This document shows, in pieces, positions 63,801-64,000 of a stretch of 64,000 nucleotides of DNA (position 1 is its first letter; every line of letters starts with the position of its first letter). The stretch comes from Duganella rivi (lineage in GTDB: Bacteria; Pseudomonadota; Gammaproteobacteria; Burkholderiales; Burkholderiaceae_D): assembly GCF_009857435.1 (NCBI RefSeq), contig NZ_WWCK01000008.1, positions 1-64,000 on the forward strand, in the 5' to 3' direction. Below the pieces are notes generated by a model that saw only the letters and a program-made list of their open reading frames with translations, was not told where the DNA came from and did no database searches. A program made the translations under genes and the position numbers.

Positions 63801-64000
63801 GCAATGATGCTGCCAACCTGTTGACTGGTGGCAGCGCCGGCGATTACCTGCGGGGCGGCGGCGGCGCCGATACGCTGGACGGTGCGGGCGGCTTCGATAT
63901 CGTGGGCGGGCTGGATAACGTTGGCGATTACACGATCGTGCAGGGCGAAGATGGTGCGTTCTTGCTGACCAGTGTGTTCAGTGGTGCGACCATTACGGCC
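54878..64000 (+). CDS. Giant RTX-like repeat protein 3 (partial, runs off window)
   Basis: From the ATG at 54878 (M-S-N-I-T-P-Q-S-N-T-R-I) the frame stays open for 3041 codons to the last base, so the C-terminus is outside the window. RTX nonapeptides start at about residue 20 with no T1SS-like module before them. Eleven marker blocks are present (residues 182, 478, 771, 1066, 1359, 1654, 1947, 2240, 2531, 2829 and 3017). The first ten have a very constant 291-298-residue period, and the last follows after only 188. Units 6 and 7 (about 59290-61060) are nearly identical in DNA and protein, indicating recent duplication. It is the third member of the tandem family; a C-terminal domain like that of proteins 1 and 2 is expected but not visible. 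Function unknown. Confidence 0.88.
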   Translation, partial: MSNITPQSNTRIISALQAIGNSGDDTLNGSASADTLDGGAGNDILDGKAGADKMLGGAGDDTYYVDNSGDVVTELADQGTDTVYTSLASYTLAANVENAQYTGSAAFTGVGNALNNSIAGSVSAANKLDGGAGDDTLVGGSAADSLLGGTGDDGFFATFGKDTLDGGAGSDTLVSFTARLADFSVFRANATDTVLTFRGDGVGAGTVYTVRNIENFVFLDGMFTLEQVQANSASPGNDSLEGEAGNDTLDGAAGADTLVGWLGDDTYVVDSAGDVIIEDADEGDDTVQVAYAAAATYTLAANLEHAAVKSAAAINLTGNAADNRLTGNAAVNILIGGAGNDTLDGGAGADKLSGGIGNDVYIVDVATDAITEGVGEGTDSVQTALATYTLGANIENLTYTGALAFSGIGNALDNYIVGGDKGNKLDGGAGNDTLVGGDASDSLTGGLGNDVFEVGEGKDTIDGGDGNDTVQGFYAFQDYIISRPSTTETVLVDSYTGNSTTVRNVETLVFDGVSMSLAQVQQNIASPGNDSISGGENDDTLNGGVGADTLAGGAGNDTYVIDNAGDVVQEGDDAGTDLVQVGLATAITYTLGNNLENATVTSTAAVNLTGNALANQLTGNAAANILIGGAGNDTLDGAAGADKLTGGTGNDTYVVDNTGDVITELAGEGTDTVRTTLTTYTLGLNLENLKYIGAAAFTGTGNAADNDIVGGNNGNKIDGGIGNDTITGGNGADSLTGGVGDDSLIVYPFGKDTVDGGDGNDVLRGLQTFDSYTITRVSATETLLTHDSGSSVLVRNVESFEFDDVVKNLSEIRSNTASGGNDSLLGTSSSDTLDGGVGADTMIGYDGNDTYVVDNALDVIVETSEGGDADVVNVALAAAGTYVMAANVEQAKITSVATLAVNVTGNALDNTITGNAAANALIGGAGNDTLIGAAGADKLSGGVGDDTYYIQDAGDLVTELAGEGKDTALVSINSYTLAANVENLSSTGSLAFTGIGNTLNNVMEGGDYNAKLDGGAGNDTLIGGDGSDSLTGGLGDDRFESGGVGKDTVDGGDGIDTLVLESGFDDYTITRPTATDTVLTDGSGNSITVRGVENFSFGGDIKTLMQVQDNIASIGNDSLFGEAGNDTLNGGAGADTLTGREGDDTYVVDVAGDTIIENAEEGIDLVQVAFTAAGTYVLGANVENATVTAAAAIAASITGNALNNELTGNAAINTLTGGAGDDTLDGGAGADKLIGGTGNDIYYADNSADLVTEAAGEGYDMVRTTAASYVLTANVEALSYSGTAAFTGTGNASNNTIAGGEFNAKLDGGAGNDTLLGGAGNDSLMGGLGDDYIISTGGKDTIDGGDGNDELHGLDTFESYTITRPTAADTVLTGTDGKVVTVRNVEKFEFSGVTMTLAQVQDNIVSPGNDSLHGGEGSENDTLDGGVGADTLSGGKGNDTYVVDNVGDVVIEANNAGTDLVQVAFAAAGTYVLGDNVENGTVTAAAAIAANITGNALDNKLTGNAAANTLLGGAGNDTLDGGAGADKLTGGTGDDTYIVDLAGDTITELAGEGNDTVQTTLATYLLAANVEALVYTGSALFTGTGNLLDNTITAGSGGSKIDGGAGNDKLIGGAGADSLIGGLGNDTLVSAAGKDTIDGGDGTDVLQGLGAYANYTITRPTALDTVLTDKSGNVITVRGVESFVFDGVTKTLEQVQDNISSPGNDSLHGGSGNDTINGGLGNDTMAGGKGDDTYVAESVGDVAVEASNEGTDLVQVALTAAGTYVLGDNLENGTVTAAATIAANITGNALDNKLIGNAAANTLLGGAGNDTLDGGAGADKLTGGVGDDTYIVDVAGDTVTELAGEGNDTVQTSLTTYLLAANVEALVYTGSALFTGTGNALDNTITVGSGGSKIDGGAGNDKLTGGAGADSLIGGLGHDTLVSAVGKDTIDGGDGIDVLQGLGALANYTITRPTAADTVLTDKSGNVITVRGVESFVFNGVTKTLAEVQDNISSPGNDNLHGEDGDDLLNGGLGNDTMAGGKGDDIYVAESVGDVVVEASNEGTDLVQVALTAAGTYVLGDNVENGTVTAAATIAANITGNALDNKLVGNAAANVLIGGAGNDTLDGGLGVDKMSGGTGNDLYYVRDGGDAVVELAGEGKDVVQTTVAAYTLTANVEELRYTGSAIFTGTGNELDNTLYGGTGNNKLDGGAGNDTLYGGILNDALIGGAGDDEFHAGTGTDDVDGGAGYNTIVLDKAYSKYTVSRPTANDTVLTDDVGNRVTVRNVQKFIFADDERGLEELQYNIASPGNDSLTGDSGNDTLDGAAGADTLVGKGGDDVYYIDNAGDVVVEGEEGGDDTLLITAPGNYVMAANVETAIGNSTPSGVVNITGNALNNNIQGNSAANLLIGGAGNDSLVGYAGNDTFKGGAGDDFYYVTDGGDVVVEDANEGYDSISTTLTTYLMTANTERLQASGTGVFTGTGNAGDNYMLLGSGGGKLDGAAGNDTLYGSSTADTLLGGLGDDEIRGNGGKDSVDGGDGNDVLVMAGSLSDYAITRANATDWTFTGTGAFASIVLSMRNVEVLKFGDTEVALASLQLLYGAPTNDVVNGTELNDTINGGLGNDTMNGGVGDDTYILSAATDVVVEQAGAGNDTALLEFTAAATYVMAANLENAKVTAANTVAVSITGNDLDNTLTGNGAANTLRGGLGNDTLDGNLGNDTLIGGAGDDHYTVSNAGVTVTELANEGTDTVHTTLAAYTLGANIEKLIYEGEGAFAGTGNALNNELRYEGSANVVFDGGAGNDTLVGGSGNDRLAGGAGDDRINIALGGVDTVDGGDGADVLELGGALAGYTVVLLNATDVLLTAAYGESETSVVVRKVETFKFGNSAPLDLATLTANAFGPGGDSVEGTSGNDLLDGGPGADTLAGGAGYDIYFVDNVDDVVVELDNQGYDTIRVNLAAGSTYTVPAHIEDARLSGHNAVNLLVGADNTGCTLTGNDAANLLTGGSAGDYLRGGGGADTLDGAGGFDIVGGLDNVGDYTIVQGEDGAFLLTSVFSGATITA
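55424..64000 (+). repeat. Eleven super-modules in giant gene 3
   Basis: Marker blocks start at 55424, 56312, 57191, 58076, 58955, 59840, 60719, 61598, 62471, 63365 and 63929. The array is most regular in the middle (879-885 bp) and degenerates at the 3' end, where the consensus T-I-T-R-P becomes T-V-V-L-L and T-I-V-Q-G. Confidence 0.85.

Noticed and set aside
36257..64000. Regular repeats that might suggest a CRISPR or satellite array.
   Set aside because: The period is about 880 bp, the repeats are fully coding and diverge codon by codon, and there are no short direct repeats with unique spacers.

Overview
The window looks like chromosomal DNA of a Betaproteobacterium, most likely family Oxalobacteraceae (Massilia, Duganella or Janthinobacterium group). 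The evidence is high GC, Burkholderiales-type gene order (lptM-lysA / cyaY / mrcA / pilMNOPQ / aroK-aroB / dgt; lolB-ispE-tRNA-Gln-prs-rplY-pth; ychF) and the protein sequences. Genus is inferred from gene order and sequence character only; no search was run.

Layout. 1-1800: the C-terminal end of a membrane transporter cut by the window edge, facing a ROK-family regulator. 1800-6000: lysA and a tiny lipoprotein gene (lptM) opposite cyaY, then mrcA (PBP1A). 6000-11360: a divergent promoter region with a perfect 27-bp palindrome, then the type IV pilus alignment and secretin operon pilMNOPQ. 11390-16370: an Ig-like repeat lipoprotein, an in-frame shikimate kinase/dehydroquinate synthase fusion (aroKB) and dgt. 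16490-20570 (minus strand): mutM, a dynamin-like GTPase and mutY, with a 28-bp perfect palindrome between mutM and the GTPase gene. 20670-26580: TPR lipoprotein, lolB, ispE, tRNA-Gln(UUG), prs, rplY and pth. 26600-34900: a secreted M20 amidohydrolase, a DUF2339/DUF3999 membrane pair, a DUF885 protein, an antitoxin with an internally deleted PIN toxin, and a thioesterase. 35000-36145: ychF and its terminator.

36250-64000 is the unusual part. Three giant same-strand genes encode RTX-like (GGxGxD) repeat proteins of about 3326, 2792 and more than 3041 residues; the third runs off the window. They share a super-module of about 293 residues that recurs 7, 8 and 11 times (26 in total). In each module one beta-strand-rich block (Y-T-I-T-R-P ... 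V-R-N-V-E) alternates with calcium-binding nonapeptide blocks. The first two share a C-terminal domain of about 145 residues, the first has four internal modules resembling type I secretion C-terminal modules, and all three have recognisably homologous upstream DNA. They are plausibly calcium-stabilised secreted or surface fibres exported by a type I system, but no exporter lies in the window and the function is unknown.

Most of the window is housekeeping. The main points for follow-up are the giant gene family and its leader DNA, the aroKB fusion, the deleted PIN toxin, two perfect palindromes and the Ig-like lipoprotein after pilQ.
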